64,000 bases of DNA from assembly GCF_017968885.1 (NCBI RefSeq), contig NZ_CP072913.1:2402001-2466000 (forward strand), given 5' to 3'. Shown piece after piece: positions 56,884-64,000 of this stretch. Numbering within the stretch: the first letter of the stretch is position 1; each line of letters starts with the position of its first letter. The notes under the pieces were generated by a model that was not told the origin of the DNA, did no database searches, and saw nothing but the letters and a program-made list of their open reading frames with translations. The translations under genes were made by a program, and so were the position numbers. The DNA comes from Pseudomonas sp. Tri1. Lineage in GTDB: Bacteria; Pseudomonadota; Gammaproteobacteria; Pseudomonadales; Pseudomonadaceae.

Positions 56884-56966
56884 TTGTCCGGAGTGTTGCG
56901 CGGTTAAAACAAGAGAATGCCTGTTCTTCCTTGAGGTAACCAAGGGAGGGGCGCGAGGAGAGAACA

Positions 56967-58235
56967 GTGAGTCACTTACTACTCGGTTGCATCGCAGACG
57001 ATTTTACGGGCGGTACTGACTTGGCCAGTACGCTTGTCAGGGGTGGGATGCGAACGCTGCAAGTGATCGGAGTGCCCGAGGGGCCCTTGCCGGATGACAT
57101 TGATGCGGTGGTGATTGCCCTGAAAAGCCGCACCATCAGCCCCGAAGAGGCTGTCGCTCAGTCGCTCGACGCGCTGGAGTGGCTGCGCGCGACGGGCTGC
57201 CAACAATTTTTTTTCAAGTATTGCTCGACGTTTGATTCGACCTCCCGGGGCAATATCGGTCCTGTCACCGACGCCCTCGCCAATGCCTTGGGTGTTGCCT
57301 TTGCGGTGGCCTGTCCTGCATTTCCGGAAAACAAACGCACGATTTTTAACGGCCACTTGTTCGTTGGCGAGCAGTTGCTGAGCGAATCCGGCATGCGCAA
57401 TCATCCGTTGACGCCCATGACCGACTCCAATCTGGTTCGAGTGCTGCAACAGCAGACGCGCAAGCCAGTAGGACTCGTTGCGCATTCGGTCGTGAACAAA
57501 GGTGCACAAGCCATTTCAATGGCCTTCAAAAACCTTGCGGCCCAGGGCCAGGGCTATGCCATCGTCGATGCGATCGACGATGAGGATCTGTATGCGATCG
57601 GCGAGGCTGTTGCGGAGCATAAACTGGTAACCGGTGGCTCCGGCGTGGCGCTGGGTCTACCCGACAATTTTCGTCGTACAGGTTTGCTCGGAGACGGTGC
57701 GGCCGCCTCGGCGCTGCCCGCCGTCCAAGGTCTGGGCGCGGTTGTTTCCGGCAGTTGTTCAGTGGCGACCAACAGCCAGGTCGCACACTGGCAAAAAAAC
57801 CATCCAAGTTTCTCACTCGACCCACTGCTCTTGGCCAATGGTCACGATCAAGTCGCTGAAGCACTTGAGTGGGCCAAGGACCTGATTCAAAAGGGCCCTG
57901 TCTTGATCTACGGAAGCGCACAGCCAGAGACTGTCAAACTCGCCCAGCAAAAGCTTGGTGTGGAAGCCGCGGGTCAACTCATGGAAGACGCCTTGTCCGC
58001 GGTTGCGGTTGGCCTGTACGAAATGGGTGTACGCAAACTGGTGGTGGCCGGTGGCGAAACGTCCGGTGCGGTGGTCAAGGCTCTCCAGGTCAAGGCGCTG
58101 AGAATCGGCGCAACGATTGACCCGGGTGTGCCATGGACACTCGGCTTGCGGGATGACCCGGTTGCGCTGGCGCTGAAATCCGGAAATTTTGGCACCGTCG
58201 ATTTCTTCGAGAAGGCGTTGGCCTGCGCGCCGTGA
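56967..58235 (+). CDS. otnK: Four-carbon acid sugar kinase, OtnK (3-oxo-tetronate kinase)
   Basis: 422-residue DUF1537-type kinase. The N-terminal IADDFTGGTDLASTLVRGGM, FKYCSTFDSTSRGNIGPVTDAL, and the ATP-binding C-terminus VVAGGETSGAVVKALQV plus SPG-type DPGVPWTLG and LALKSGNFG are those of OtnK (E. coli YgbK). It phosphorylates 3-oxo-tetronates (from D-erythronate or L-threonate) at O4. GTG start at 56967 with GAGGAG 6 bp upstream. No OtnC-type aldolase/decarboxylase gene is found in the window, so the next step may be done by another enzyme. Confidence 0.92.
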   Translation: MSHLLLGCIADDFTGGTDLASTLVRGGMRTLQVIGVPEGPLPDDIDAVVIALKSRTISPEEAVAQSLDALEWLRATGCQQFFFKYCSTFDSTSRGNIGPVTDALANALGVAFAVACPAFPENKRTIFNGHLFVGEQLLSESGMRNHPLTPMTDSNLVRVLQQQTRKPVGLVAHSVVNKGAQAISMAFKNLAAQGQGYAIVDAIDDEDLYAIGEAVAEHKLVTGGSGVALGLPDNFRRTGLLGDGAAASALPAVQGLGAVVSGSCSVATNSQVAHWQKNHPSFSLDPLLLANGHDQVAEALEWAKDLIQKGPVLIYGSAQPETVKLAQQKLGVEAAGQLMEDALSAVAVGLYEMGVRKLVVAGGETSGAVVKALQVKALRIGATIDPGVPWTLGLRDDPVALALKSGNFGTVDFFEKALACAP

Positions 58236-58384
58236 TTTGCCCGGCCAGGGCGTCCTCCAGGCCCGCATATTTTTGTGTTTGGCTTGGAGGAGGGTGCTGA
58301 CAATCAGCGCCTGCAGCCTTGCCTGCTCTTCTTTGCTATTGGAAATACGCCTTCACCCAAGACGATAAAAATAAGGATAAAGAA

Positions 58385-59335
58385 GTGCTCAGACCCTCCA
58401 ATCGTCGTCAATTCATAAAAAATCTCGGCAGGCTGGGCGGGTTGGGATTCGCCGCGACCCATATGGCTTACAGCTTTGCCGATGAAGCCTATCCTTTTAG
58501 CAGCGGCACCCAGTCGCCTCGCCTGCGTGTCCCTCCACTCGCTTGTGACTGCCATCATCACATCTATGATCGGGCGTTCCCTTATTACGATGATCGAAAT
58601 CTTCCAAGCGCAAGCGTGGAAGACTATCGACGTATTCAGGCGCGACTGGGACTGACCCGCAGCGTTGTGATTCAGCCATCGTCCTACGCCACTGACAATC
58701 GTTGTATGTTGGCCGCGTTAGCCAAGCTTGGCCGGCAGTCACGGGGCGTCGCGGTCGTGGATGACAAGGTCCAGGTCAGTGAGTTGCGCCGCCTGCATGA
58801 GCGAGGTGTTCGCGCCATACGGTTCAACCTTGGAACGGGAAGCGCCACCACCGTCGAGATGATTGAGCCCCTGGCAAAACTCATCGCAGACCTGGGCTGG
58901 CATGTGGAGATCCACACGCGGCCCGACGAATTGATCCAGTTGGAGGCGTTGCTGTCTCGCTTGCCTGTGCAAATCGCGTTCGATCATTTCGGCCGAATCC
59001 CTTTGGAGAACTGGAGCGATCATCCCGTGTTCAAGATGATTGCTCGATTGGTTGATCGGGATCGGGCGTGGGTAAAAGTCTCAGGTGCCTATCAGGACTC
59101 GGTACTGGGTGGCCCCGATTACGATGATGTCAAAAGCTTGGCCAGGGAAATGATTGCATTGGCGCCAGAACGTGTGGTCTGGGGGACCGATTGGCCGCAT
59201 CCGAGCCTGCAGTCGAAGAAAAAGCCGATGCCCGATGACGCGTCGATGTTTGATTTGTTGCAGGTGTGGGCACAGAGCGATGCCATGGTCGAAAAAATTC
59301 TCGTCGATAACCCGGCCAAGCTCTACGGTTTTTGA
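58385..59335 (+). CDS. Tat-exported amidohydrolase 2 family TIM-barrel hydrolase (lactonase-like)
   Basis: 316 residues from GTG 58385 (AGGA 6 bp upstream). N-terminus NRRQFIKNLGRLGGLGFAA is a twin-arginine signal, so the protein is probably exported folded to the periplasm. Metal-binding motif DCHHHIYD (about residue 53), then HTRP, AFDHFGR and GTDWPHPS give the amidohydrolase-2 metal site. The family includes lactonases and the galactarolactone isomerase. Between otnK and dctA, hydrolysis or isomerisation of an aldonate/aldarate lactone is plausible, but not proven. Confidence 0.85.
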   Translation: MLRPSNRRQFIKNLGRLGGLGFAATHMAYSFADEAYPFSSGTQSPRLRVPPLACDCHHHIYDRAFPYYDDRNLPSASVEDYRRIQARLGLTRSVVIQPSSYATDNRCMLAALAKLGRQSRGVAVVDDKVQVSELRRLHERGVRAIRFNLGTGSATTVEMIEPLAKLIADLGWHVEIHTRPDELIQLEALLSRLPVQIAFDHFGRIPLENWSDHPVFKMIARLVDRDRAWVKVSGAYQDSVLGGPDYDDVKSLAREMIALAPERVVWGTDWPHPSLQSKKKPMPDDASMFDLLQVWAQSDAMVEKILVDNPAKLYGF

Positions 59336-59351
59336 TAGGGGGCTCAAGCAG

Positions 59352-59375
59352 AAGGGGCGCCTGGCGCCCCTTTTT
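59352..59375. terminator. Terminator between amidohydrolase and dctA
   Basis: GGGGCGCC-T-GGCGCCCC (59354-59370) followed by TTTTT, with A-rich 5' flank; serves convergent genes. Confidence 0.85.
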
Positions 59376-59388
59376 GCTTGTCCAAGAT

Positions 59389-60744
59389 TCAGGAATGCGT
59401 GGTCACCCCATTGGCTTCCGTGTGGTTTTGCGAGGCCGGAAGAGGATATGACTGCGATTCGACCTCCGGTTCTGGCTCGACGTATTCGCCCCGCAGGACC
59501 TGATTCATGCGCTCCGTATCCAGCGCACCCTCCCATTTCGAGATCACGATCCCGGCCACGGCATTGCCAATGATCGATGTGACGGCTCGCGCTTCGCCCA
59601 TGAATCGATCGATGCCTACGAGCAACGCAATGGCGCTGAGTGGCAGCACGTGGACACTCGCCAGGGTTGCCGCCAAAGCGACAAAGCCACCGCCGGGAAC
59701 GCCGCTCATGCCCTTGGATGTGAACAGCCCGATTGCCAGTACGGTCAGCTCCTGGGAAAGCGTAAGTGGCGTGTTGGTCGCCTGGGCGATAAAGATCACG
59801 GACATGGTCAGGTAAATACACACACCATCCAGGTTGAAGGCGTACCCGGTTGGTACGACGAGGCCTACCACGCTTTTCTCACAGCCCAGCTTCTCCAGTT
59901 TTTGCAGCAGCCCCGGCAATGCCGGCTCCGCACTGGCGGTTCCCAGGGTGATCAGCAGTTCGGTTTTCAGGTAGCCCAGAAAAGCGAAGATGTTCACGCC
60001 ACACACTTTCAGAATGAGTCCCAGAATCCCGAAGATGAACACGATGCAGGTTGTGTAGAACGCCATCATCAGGTAGCCGAGCGTCGCCAGGCTGCCGATT
60101 CCATACTTGCCAACGGTGAATGCGATAGCGCCGAAAGCACCGATGGGCGCGAATTTCATCAGGTAGCCGATGATGGAGAATAGCGTGATCAACCCTTGGT
60201 CGATCACATCCACGAAAGTGGCCACTCGCTTTCCGCCTTGCGCCAATGCCACGCCAAAGAGAACGGCGAGGAACACGACGGGCAGGATTTCACCATTCAC
60301 GAAGGCGCCCATGACCGAGTCTGGAATGATGTGCAGGAAAAATTCGCGCAGTGACTGCTCACTGGCAATCTTTGCGTAGCCCGCCACCGCCGACATATCC
60401 AGGCTCTTGGGATCGATGTTCATGCCGGCACCTGGCTGCATCAGGTGGGCGACGAGCAGGCCGATAACGAGTGCCGCGGTGGTCACGATCTCGAAATATA
60501 GCAGTGCCTTGGCGCCCACCCGGCCAACCGAGCGGATGTCACCCATTCTGGCGATGCCCACCACCACCGTAGCGAATACGACTGGCGCGACGACCATCTT
60601 GATCAATTTGATGAAGACATCCCCCAGCACCTTCATTTCCACGGCCGCTTTGGCATCAAAAAGCGCGAAAAGGGTTCCGAGGATGACCCCGAGCAGGACT
60701 TGGATGTAGAGGGGTTTTAGCGGGCGTAGTAGCGCGAATTTCAC
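59389..60744 (-). CDS. dctA: C4-dicarboxylate:H+/Na+ symporter DctA
   Basis: 451-residue DAACS-family carrier. LYIQVLLGVILGTLFALFDAK, IKLIKMVVAPVVFATVVVGIA, the TLGTASAEPALPGLL hairpin region and GTPLTLSQELTVLAIGLFTSKG-type block identify DctA. Start is GTG at 60744 with AGGAG 8 bp upstream. Imports succinate, malate, fumarate and possibly tartrate. It faces the second dehydrogenase copy across 190 bp containing two copies of the TTGATGCAAYAAAA motif. Confidence 0.93.
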   Translation of the reverse strand: MKFALLRPLKPLYIQVLLGVILGTLFALFDAKAAVEMKVLGDVFIKLIKMVVAPVVFATVVVGIARMGDIRSVGRVGAKALLYFEIVTTAALVIGLLVAHLMQPGAGMNIDPKSLDMSAVAGYAKIASEQSLREFFLHIIPDSVMGAFVNGEILPVVFLAVLFGVALAQGGKRVATFVDVIDQGLITLFSIIGYLMKFAPIGAFGAIAFTVGKYGIGSLATLGYLMMAFYTTCIVFIFGILGLILKVCGVNIFAFLGYLKTELLITLGTASAEPALPGLLQKLEKLGCEKSVVGLVVPTGYAFNLDGVCIYLTMSVIFIAQATNTPLTLSQELTVLAIGLFTSKGMSGVPGGGFVALAATLASVHVLPLSAIALLVGIDRFMGEARAVTSIIGNAVAGIVISKWEGALDTERMNQVLRGEYVEPEPEVESQSYPLPASQNHTEANGVTTHS

Positions 60745-60856
60745 GGGGAAAACTCCTGACGTCTGGAGCCGAAAAGCTCCTAATTGTTGTTGTCGGCCGA
60801 CACAGGAAAAGCATTCCCTGGTGTGGCGAGCGTCGTGTGAGCGAACTTAAATTGCC

Positions 60857-60970
60857 TCTTGATGCAACAAAAGACAATTTTTTTTGACAAGACAAGATGA
60901 AAGGAAGAATTTTGAACGGAGATGAGATGAAAAGGTTGTATAAATTGAATATTGATGCAATAAAATGCAA
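60857..60970. promoter_or_regulatory. Two TTGATGCAAYAAAA motifs in the dctA/dehydrogenase 2 intergenic region
   Basis: TTGATGCAACAAAAG at 60859 and TTGATGCAATAAAATG at 60953. The same motif, with one change, is at 55590. Shared by divergent promoters, so a candidate binding site of a local regulator (LysR at 62330 or GntR at 54058). Confidence 0.45.
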
Positions 60971-61142
60971 TCTTGCGGAAGCGAAAACGATGCTGCCGGA
61001 CAGGGCGTGATGAACGGCAGCGATCATTTAGGGACTTCGCTTCGCCAATATTGTACTTTGTATTTACGATATACATAAATCGAGGCGGTGCCTGACGCAC
61101 CGGCTCCAGAAAATCAGCTCAACAATAAGCAAGGGGTGTTCG

Positions 61143-62213
61143 ATGCGTATTTTGGTTCTTCCTGGTGATGGTATTGGTCCGGAAATCGTTGAGTCGTCGA
61201 TGTCGGTCCTGCGAGCCGCCAACAAAAAATTCGATCTGGGCCTGGAGTTCGATTACGACGACGTTGGTTTCACCAGCCTTGAAAAATACGGCACCACCTT
61301 GCGTGAAGAAGTGCTGGAAAAGGCCAAGGGCTACGAGGGCATCATTCTGGGTACTCAGTCCCACGCCGATTATCCGGCGCCGGAGAAGGGCGGTCGTAAC
61401 GTCTCCGCCGGCTTCCGTATCGGCCTGGACCTGTACGCCAACGTGCGTCCTGCGCGTACCCGTCCGTTCCTGACTTCAAACATGAAGGAAGGCAAGACGA
61501 TGGACCTGGTGATCATGCGCGAAGCGACGGAAGGCTTTTACCCGGACCGCAACATGAGCCGCGGTTGGGGCGAAGTGATGCCGACCCCGGACATGGCCCT
61601 GTCGACGCGCAAGATCACTCGTCATTGCAGCGACCGCATCGCTCGCCGTGCTTTTGAACTGGCCATGAAGCGTGGCAAGAAGGTCACCGCCATCCACAAG
61701 GCCAACAGCTTCCACATGACCGACGGCCTGTTCCTGGAATGCGTGCGCAACGTGGCCAAGGATTTCCCTGAAGTCGAGCTGGACGACCTGCTGGTCGATG
61801 CCTCGACGGCACACCTGGTGCGTAACCCCGAGCGTTTTGACGTGCTGGTGGCGACGAACTTCTACGGCGACATCATCAGCGACCTGGCGAGCGAGTTGTC
61901 CGGCAGCCTGGGGCTGGCCGGTTCGATGATGGCCAGCGACGTTCATTGCTGCGCCCAGGCCCAACATGGTTCTGCGCCTGATATCGCCGGCCAGGACAAA
62001 GCCAACCCGGTGTCGATGATTCTTTCGGTGGGCATGTTGCTGCAATGGATGGGTGAACATCATGACAGCCAGGCCTTGATCGATGCGGGTCTGGCAATGG
62101 ACAAGGCGGTCGACGCGGTCCTGAAGAACCCAGAGCAACGTACCCCGGACCTGGGTGGTTCGTTCGGCACCAAGGCGTTTGGCGAAGCGGTCGCCAAGGT
62201 CATCCTGGGCTGA
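61143..62213 (+). CDS. Isocitrate/isopropylmalate-family beta-decarboxylating dehydrogenase, copy 2
   Basis: Encodes a 356-residue protein identical to that at 55780, and the nucleotide sequence shows no difference by eye. The leader has diverged slightly before 61034 (10 of 100 positions), and no dehydrogenase-specific change is seen. Followed by the same hairpin (62222-62246) and then by a LysR-type regulator, so this copy may be linked to a different regulator than copy 1. Confidence 0.9.
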   Translation: MRILVLPGDGIGPEIVESSMSVLRAANKKFDLGLEFDYDDVGFTSLEKYGTTLREEVLEKAKGYEGIILGTQSHADYPAPEKGGRNVSAGFRIGLDLYANVRPARTRPFLTSNMKEGKTMDLVIMREATEGFYPDRNMSRGWGEVMPTPDMALSTRKITRHCSDRIARRAFELAMKRGKKVTAIHKANSFHMTDGLFLECVRNVAKDFPEVELDDLLVDASTAHLVRNPERFDVLVATNFYGDIISDLASELSGSLGLAGSMMASDVHCCAQAQHGSAPDIAGQDKANPVSMILSVGMLLQWMGEHHDSQALIDAGLAMDKAVDAVLKNPEQRTPDLGGSFGTKAFGEAVAKVILG

Positions 62214-62221
62214 TCGGCTCG

Positions 62222-62246
62222 GGCGGCATGCCGGTCATGCCGCCCG
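62222..62246 (+). terminator. Hairpin after dehydrogenase copy 2
   Basis: Identical GGGCGGCATG/CATGCCGCCC stem as after copy 1. Confidence 0.6.
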
Positions 62247-62329
62247 TTGTCTGAACTGTTGCGCGATTAATAACAAGAAAGCGTCGGGGACATTCAAATT
62301 GTTAGAAGAGTTCGAGAAGGCAGTGGTCC

Positions 62330-63211
62330 ATGCGCCATGATCTGCTCAGCCTGGAGATTTTCATGGCAGTGGCGGAGCAGCGAAACCTGACAAAGGCCTC
62401 GCAACTCTGTCATCTGGCGACGTCCGCGGTCAGTAAACGAATCAGCGAGCTTGAAGAGAAAGTAGGTTCGCCCCTGTTCATTCGTTACCCCCGTGGCATG
62501 GAACTGACGCCCGCAGGGCAGTCGCTGCGTCATTACGCGCTGCAGGTCAATGAAACCCTGCAGAAGATGGATCAGGAGCTGAGTGAATACGGCGCCGGTA
62601 TCAAAGGCCATGTGCGCTTGCATGCCATCACCTCCGCGTTGGCGCAACAGTTGAGCCTGGACATCGGTTCGTTCCTGGAAACCTATCCCGACATCAAGTT
62701 CGACATCGAGGAGCGCGTCGGCGCGGCCATTGTGCGAGCCGTCTCAGATGGGCGGGCGGATGTCGGTATCATCGCCGAACAGACATCCTCCCTGGACTTG
62801 GAAACACTGCCCTATCGCACGGATGAATTGGTGATCGCGGTTGCCGAACATCATCCGCTGGCGGGGCAGGCGCACGCCCGTTTCGAGCAGGCGTTGCACT
62901 ATGAGTTCATCGGCCCTCACCTGGAAAGTTCGGTCCACCGGCTGTTGACTGAACAAGCCGAGTCGTTGGGCAAAACGGTCAGGCAGCGCGTTCGCGTTTC
63001 CAGTTTTGAATGCATGTGCAGGATAGTTTCGACCAACCTTGGCATCTGCATATTGCCCCGTGATGTGTTGCGCCCGTATCTACGGCCCTTTCATTTGCAG
63101 GCGGTCACGCTTGCCGAGCCCTGGGCCAAACGTCAGTTGCAAATCGTCGCTCGTCGATTTGAAGGCCTACCCCCTACTGCTCGTGCGTTCGTTGCGCACT
63201 TGACCGCGTGA
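62330..63211 (+). CDS. LysR family transcriptional regulator
   Basis: 293 residues, normal for the family. N-terminal winged helix (LEIFMAVAEQRNLTKASQLC-like helix, SAVSKRISELEEKVGSPLF) and a type 2 periplasmic-binding-fold effector domain (about 90-293). 43 bp before the lactonase-like gene and downstream of dehydrogenase 2. It probably controls those genes, perhaps through the TTGATGCAAYAAAA motif; untested. Confidence 0.9.
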   Translation: MRHDLLSLEIFMAVAEQRNLTKASQLCHLATSAVSKRISELEEKVGSPLFIRYPRGMELTPAGQSLRHYALQVNETLQKMDQELSEYGAGIKGHVRLHAITSALAQQLSLDIGSFLETYPDIKFDIEERVGAAIVRAVSDGRADVGIIAEQTSSLDLETLPYRTDELVIAVAEHHPLAGQAHARFEQALHYEFIGPHLESSVHRLLTEQAESLGKTVRQRVRVSSFECMCRIVSTNLGICILPRDVLRPYLRPFHLQAVTLAEPWAKRQLQIVARRFEGLPPTARAFVAHLTA

Positions 63212-63253
63212 CAGGCGCGGTGAAAGCGTCTGTTCGCCCTGCGAGGTGAGTTC

Positions 63254-64000
63254 ATGTTTATTTATGTCGGCTGTCGTACCACTCGTGAAAGAAATGCTCG
63301 CGGTAACGGTATCAATGTTTACAGCATGGATGCCCAGACGGGGTGCCTGAGCCATGTGCAACTGGTGGATGGATTGGTAAACCCGTCTTTTCTAGCCATC
63401 AGTAAGCAACAGGATTTTCTCTATTGCGTCCATGGCGATACGGACCAGGCCAGTGCCTTCAGAATCAATCCTGATGGTGCGTTGAGTTATCTCAATAGCC
63501 AGAATACCCACGGCCACAATCCGGCTCATCTGGCGATTTCGCCGGACAGTGATTTTCTCGTGGTGAGCAATCACTACAGTGGTTCGGTCGTTGTGCTACC
63601 GATCCTTGCCTCGGGCGAGCTGGGTGAACGCTGTGATCAAGTGTCGACTGTCGGGCCGATCGGACCCCATCGAGTGGAGCAGAAGAATCCGAAACCGCAT
63701 TTCAACCCATTTGATCCCAGTGGAAAGTTTGTGCTCGTTCCGGATAAAGGGTTGGATCGGATTTTCACTTATCGATTCGATTCGTCACTTGGCAGGCTGC
63801 TGCCGGCGGACTGTCCGTTCGTCGCCACGCGAAAAGGGGCGGGGCCGCGTCACGTCGCTTTTCATCCTGGGCTGCCAATTGTCTACTCGGTCAATGAGCT
63901 GGACTCCACGGTCGCGACCTACCACTTTGACGGCAAAAGCGGGGAGCTTAAGCCGCAGCAGGTGATTTCTGCGTTGCCCGAGTCCTTTACTGGCGACAGC
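63254..64000 (+). CDS. Lactonase / 6-phosphogluconolactonase-like beta-propeller (partial, 249 codons)
   Basis: Lactonase family 7-bladed beta-propeller, cut by the window end. MFIYVGCRTTRERNARGNGI opens it, with repeated blade motifs NPAHLAISPDSDFLVVSNHYSGSV, NPFDPSGKFVLVPDKGLDR and GPRHVAFHPGLPIVYSVNELDSTV. Members include YbhE-type 6-phosphogluconolactonases and muconate-type lactonising enzymes. Hydrolysis of an aldono/aldaro-lactone would suit the region. GAGGTGAG ribosome site before ATG. Confidence 0.85.
   Translation, partial: MFIYVGCRTTRERNARGNGINVYSMDAQTGCLSHVQLVDGLVNPSFLAISKQQDFLYCVHGDTDQASAFRINPDGALSYLNSQNTHGHNPAHLAISPDSDFLVVSNHYSGSVVVLPILASGELGERCDQVSTVGPIGPHRVEQKNPKPHFNPFDPSGKFVLVPDKGLDRIFTYRFDSSLGRLLPADCPFVATRKGAGPRHVAFHPGLPIVYSVNELDSTVATYHFDGKSGELKPQQVISALPESFTGDS

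Larger units (their letters stand above)
55571..56888 (+). repeat. Direct repeat copy 1 (1.3 kb, carries dehydrogenase gene)
   Basis: Matches 60934-62251 at a constant offset of 5363 bp. From 55671 to 56888 no difference was seen and translations in several frames agree; the first 100 bp (55571-55670) have 10 differences. Sequence similarity stops abruptly on both sides. Confidence 0.93.
60934..62251 (+). repeat. Direct repeat copy 2 (1.3 kb, carries dehydrogenase gene)
   Basis: Partner of 55571-56888. Identity breaks down a few bases after CCCGTTGTC on the right and by about 100 bp upstream of position 61034 on the left. The two copies enclose otnK, the amidohydrolase and dctA. Confidence 0.93.

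Overview
The window is chromosomal DNA from a fluorescent Pseudomonas, probably the P. fluorescens group. Supporting evidence: high GC coding sequence; nine paired REP elements of the GTGGGAGCGAGC type; the gacA-uvrC-pgsA-tRNA-Gly order; cti, nfuA and a cobalt-insertion cluster near metH; and a 3-hydroxybutyrate locus with its sigma-54 activator. No phage, transposase, CRISPR array or rRNA is visible. Gene names rest on recognising family motifs by eye; no database search was possible.

Layout. 1-5.5 kb: N-terminal 762 codons of metH (minus), cti, nfuA. 5.6-15.2 kb: cobalamin block, with minus-strand cobM-cobE-cbtA-cbtB and plus-strand cobW-cobN-chlI/chlD, each arm behind its own cobalamin riboswitch. 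The chlI-like gene ends in a textbook -1 frameshift signal (A_AAA_AAG, 6-nt spacer, perfect 13-bp stem) that joins it to the VWA-domain frame, so one gene probably makes both the small and medium chelatase subunits. 15.4-24.5 kb: a phospholipase-D-like protein, a small Cys-rich secreted protein, an amino-acid ABC transporter, a RidA protein, an IclR regulator, a D-amino-acid dehydratase/deaminase and a PfkB kinase; probably uptake and deamination of a (D-)amino acid, with RidA clearing the enamine product. 24.6-28.7 kb: parvulin, hybrid histidine kinase, PilT/PilU-like ATPase. 28.9-34.9 kb: 3-hydroxybutyrate utilisation (acetoacetyl-CoA synthetase, dehydrogenase, GntP permease) behind a sigma-54 promoter with three copies of a GTCTC-N6-GAGAC site, next to the activator HbcR. 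35.0-40.6 kb: yejABEF peptide importer. 40.7-49.5 kb: second parvulin, lipase, a three-repeat protein of unknown function, a DAHP synthase behind an aromatic-rich leader-peptide attenuator, nitrilase-family hydrolase, acetyltransferase, gacA, uvrC, pgsA and tRNA-Gly(GCC).

49.6-64 kb looks like an accessory catabolic region beginning at the tRNA. It holds CitMHS and DctA transporters, an SDR, an OtnI-like isomerase, an Asp/Glu-racemase-like protein, an RraA-like protein, an OtnK-type four-carbon acid-sugar kinase, a Tat-exported amidohydrolase, GntR and LysR regulators, a lactonase-like beta-propeller (cut by the window end), and two apparently identical copies of a beta-decarboxylating dehydrogenase gene, 5363 bp apart in direct orientation. 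The set resembles tetronate/tartrate (C4 acid sugar) catabolism, but the usual OtnC decarboxylase is not seen, so the exact pathway is open.
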